A stretch of DNA of 7,245 nucleotides, from NCBI GenBank assembly GCA_002898955.1, contig BEIP01000063.1, positions 1-7,245 of the forward strand, read 5' to 3'. The notes under the pieces were generated by a model. That model made no database searches. It saw nothing but the letters and a program-made list of their open reading frames with translations, and had not been told where the DNA came from. Of the stretch, positions 5,330 to 7,245 are shown in pieces. The position numbers were made by a program, and so were the translations under genes. The first letter of the stretch is position 1. The number at the start of each line of letters is the position of its first letter. The stretch is from a bacterium HR39. GTDB taxonomy: Bacteria; Pseudomonadota; Alphaproteobacteria; Geminicoccales; Geminicoccaceae.

Positions 5330-6478
5330 ATGCGCCGTTTCGTCTTCGGCCTCGCGCTCGCCGTCGGCCTCGCCGCCGGCGCCCGGGCGCAGGATCTCTC
5401 GGACGTCACCCGCTACGTCTTCGTGCCCAACCGCGCCTCGGCCGACGTGGCGGTGATCGACACGGCGCGCGACGCCGTGGTGGCGCGGCTGCCGGTGGGC
5501 CGCGTGCCCCATCAGGTGGCCGTCTCGGACGCGCTGGGGGTCCTGGTGGCCTCCAACATGGCGGACGACACCGTCTCCATCGTCGATCTGCGCGGCGGCG
5601 GAACGGTCGCCACGCTGAAGCTCGACCGCAGCCCCGAGCACATGGAGCTGGCGCCTTCGGGCGATCTGGTGGCCGTCTCCAACATCGAGGGCGGCTCGGT
5701 CTCGCTTGTCTTCCTCGTCGAAAAGCGTGAGATCGCCCGCATCGAGGGGCTGCACGAGCCGCACAACATGACCTTCTCGCCGGACGGGCGCTATCTGTAC
5801 GTGGCCAATCTCGGCGCCGACTTCGTGTCGATGGTGGACGTGGCACAGGCGAAGGTGGTGCGCGAGATCCCGGTGGGCGAGCCCAGGCTCGTGGCCTACG
5901 CCGGGACCGGCGACGACTATCAGGGCATCGTCAACGTCACCGCCACGCCGGACCGGCGGCTGGGCTTCGCCGCCTTCGGCGAGGGCGACGTGATGGCGGT
6001 GCTGGACCTGCGCACCGGGCGCCAGATCCGCACCATCCGCCTCGGGGAGCTGCCGTGGCGGGCGTATGCCACCGCCGACGGGCGCTACATGATCGTGCCC
6101 GACAACGGGGACGGGACCGTCTCGGTGGTCTCGGTGGCGGATCTGCGCGAGGTGGCGCGGCTCCGGGGCGGTGAGGACATGACCGGCGTCAACACCGCCT
6201 GGTTCGAGACCACCGCCTTCGTGATCTCCCGCGGCGAGGAGAAGCTCCACGTGCTCGATCTCGTCGGGATGAGGAACGCCGGCGAGATCCCGCTGCCCGG
6301 CACGCCGGAGACCGGCGTCACCACCCCCGACGGCGCGAAGGTCTACGTGGCACTCTCCAGTACCGACCAGGTGGCGGTGATCGACGCCCGCACCCGCCGG
6401 CTGGTGAAGCTGATCGACGGGGTGGGCGACGAGCCCTGGGGCACCTTCATGGTGGGCAGCCTCAACTACTGCCACTGA
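5330..6478 (+). CDS. Secreted YVTN/YncE-type beta-propeller, B12-riboswitch controlled
   Basis: 382 aa. A signal peptide (MRRFVFGLALAVGLAAGARA, cleavage before Q21) sends it to the periplasm; no lipobox Cys. The rest is a run of propeller repeats such as FSPDGRYLYVAN (149-160), ATADGRYMIVPDN (247-259) and TTPDGAKVYVA (331-341), each followed by a V-x-V-x-D-type strand. Eight inner strands can be counted (starting near 61, 104, 145, 199, 242, 286, 327 and 369), the last probably closing the ring with the N-terminal RYVFVPNRASADVAVID. Three successive blades carry a His at the same place (H61, H104, H145), and the protein ends in NYCH. Relatives include YncE, PQQ-associated propellers and the heme d1 domain. 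B12 starvation should switch it on. A corrinoid- or metal-binding role is inference; the fold and control are firm. The start follows a very strong ribosome site. Confidence 0.93.
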   Translation: MRRFVFGLALAVGLAAGARAQDLSDVTRYVFVPNRASADVAVIDTARDAVVARLPVGRVPHQVAVSDALGVLVASNMADDTVSIVDLRGGGTVATLKLDRSPEHMELAPSGDLVAVSNIEGGSVSLVFLVEKREIARIEGLHEPHNMTFSPDGRYLYVANLGADFVSMVDVAQAKVVREIPVGEPRLVAYAGTGDDYQGIVNVTATPDRRLGFAAFGEGDVMAVLDLRTGRQIRTIRLGELPWRAYATADGRYMIVPDNGDGTVSVVSVADLREVARLRGGEDMTGVNTAWFETTAFVISRGEEKLHVLDLVGMRNAGEIPLPGTPETGVTTPDGAKVYVALSSTDQVAVIDARTRRLVKLIDGVGDEPWGTFMVGSLNYCH

Positions 6479-6488
6479 CCTTCGGGCG

Positions 6489-7245
6489 GTGCGGCGCGTC
6501 GTCTTCGCCGTCCTGCCGCTCTGCGCGGCCCTCGCGGCATCCCCCGCGGGGGCCGCTTCGCTCGCCGGGCGCCTGCCACTCGACGCCGCAGAGCGGCGGG
6601 CGGTGGAGGCCGCCTGCGGCGAGGACGCGCTGTGCACCGCCCGCTGGCTGGTACGCCACGACCCCACCCGTTTCCGCCTGATCCGCCGGCCACCGCCCGA
6701 CACCGACCGCATCCGCTGGGTCGAGAGCACGCCCTCGCTGGGGCGGGTGGAGCGGCTCGAGGGCGGGCTGCTGCTCGTGGAGCTGCGCGGCTTCACCCGC
6801 ACCCTGTGGCACGAGCTGCGCGCGGCCGTGCCGGCCGGGGCGCGGGTGGCGCTGGACCTGCGGGACAACGCCGGGGGTGATCTGGAGCGCATGCTGCACC
6901 TCGCCGCCCGGCTGCTGGGACCGGAACGCGCGCGCATCCTGCTGGAGAGCCGAAGCGGCGGGCGCCGCGCGCTCGCGGCGGAGCCGGCGCCGCTGCCGGC
7001 CTTCGCGGTGGCGGCGGTACTGGTGGGTCCCCATACGGCGAGCAGCGCCGAGATCCTGGCGGCACTGCTGAAGCGGGCGGGCGTGCCGCTGTGCGGGAAG
7101 CGGACCCACGGCAAGGACCGTGTGGAGGCGGACCTGCCGGTCGCCGGCGCGTTGCACCTGCGGGCGACGATCGGGCGGGTACGCGTGCCGGGCGTGCATC
7201 TCGCCGGCGGGATCACGCCCGATGCACCGCTCGCCGCCTGTCCGG
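6489..7245 (+). CDS. Secreted S41-family (C-terminal processing type) serine protease, 3' end cut off
   Basis: At least 252 aa, running off the right edge. GTG 6489 gives MRRVVFAVLPLCAALAA, a signal peptide with likely cleavage after about residue 22 (PAGA-A), so it should be periplasmic. S41 hallmarks are the strand ALDLRDNAGGDLE (121-132), the nucleophile region HTASSAEILAALL with S185 in the catalytic position, and GKRTHGKD with K209 as the general base. LAGGITPDAPL near the window edge matches the usual end of the domain, so little is missing. No PDZ domain is seen; about 75 residues precede the core, with a C-x6-C pair (C43, C50). The Ser-Lys spacing is 24 against 25 in Prc/CtpA as I recall it. 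It starts 10 nt after the propeller stop with only a weak ribosome site, so it is probably translated by coupling and shares the B12 control. Confidence 0.88.
   Translation, partial: MRRVVFAVLPLCAALAASPAGAASLAGRLPLDAAERRAVEAACGEDALCTARWLVRHDPTRFRLIRRPPPDTDRIRWVESTPSLGRVERLEGGLLLVELRGFTRTLWHELRAAVPAGARVALDLRDNAGGDLERMLHLAARLLGPERARILLESRSGGRRALAAEPAPLPAFAVAAVLVGPHTASSAEILAALLKRAGVPLCGKRTHGKDRVEADLPVAGALHLRATIGRVRVPGVHLAGGITPDAPLAACP

Noticed and set aside
6516..6527. Lipobox-like LPLC in the signal peptide of the S41 protease
   Set aside because: Pro and Leu at -2 and -1 do not fit a signal peptidase II site, and the Cys lies within the hydrophobic core rather than after it. A type I cleavage after PAGA fits better.
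5294..7216. A 640-codon open frame on the minus strand across the propeller and protease genes
   Set aside because: It is antisense to a gene with riboswitch, strong ribosome site, signal peptide and propeller repeats. Its His/Arg/Gly-rich translation has no motif and is the expected shadow of high-GC3 coding sequence.
1..7245. CRISPR array, tRNA, rRNA, insertion sequence or attachment site
   Set aside because: No regularly spaced repeats, no tRNA cloverleaf or rRNA signature, no transposase motif and no terminal inverted repeats with target duplications were seen on either strand.

Overview
The window comes from a very GC-rich bacterium (roughly three quarters G+C by eye, G/C strongly favoured at codon position 3). 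I infer a proteobacterium, most likely an alphaproteobacterium of the Rhodospirillales type. The grounds are the HNH nuclease family, a near-consensus CtrA-type box, a small REC/HPt phosphorelay and a classical cobalamin riboswitch. The genus cannot be named from the sequence.

Layout. (1) Bases 3-92 hold the last 29 codons of an unrecognised plus-strand gene. (2) Bases 182-1105 encode an HNH endonuclease whose N-terminal half resembles EVE/PUA-type modified-base readers, so it may be a small modification-dependent nuclease. (3) Bases 1106-2384 form a 1.28 kb stretch with no convincing gene; it holds one imperfect 61-bp-period direct repeat and two strong palindromes or hairpins. (4) Bases 4959 down to 2385 are a tight four-gene minus-strand operon: a tail-anchored small protein, a cytoplasmic REC-PAS-like-HisKA protein, a single-domain response regulator and a single-domain HPt protein. 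The genes are separated by 4 nt, overlap by 4 nt (ATGA) and overlap by 41 nt, so they are almost certainly co-expressed. The histidine-kinase-like protein keeps its phospho-accepting His and a complete receiver domain, but its ATP-binding domain has lost the N, G1 and G2 signatures. It may therefore be a phosphotransfer hub or pseudokinase rather than a kinase.

(5) Bases 4960-5329 are the divergent control region: a CtrA-like box near the phosphorelay operon, then a complete cobalamin riboswitch on the plus strand (closing stem 5124-5130/5281-5287). (6) The riboswitch leads directly into a two-gene operon: a secreted YVTN/YncE-type beta-propeller (5330-6478) and, 10 nt later, a secreted S41-family serine protease that runs off the window end (6489-7245).

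The most interesting item is this last operon. Cobalamin riboswitches normally control B12 synthesis, uptake, or B12-independent substitute enzymes. A periplasmic beta-propeller with aligned histidines on consecutive blades plus a small S41 protease fits none of the standard targets. Beta-propellers are known in B12 capture (BtuG of Bacteroides), so a B12-starvation-induced envelope system for corrinoid capture or processing is a testable hypothesis.
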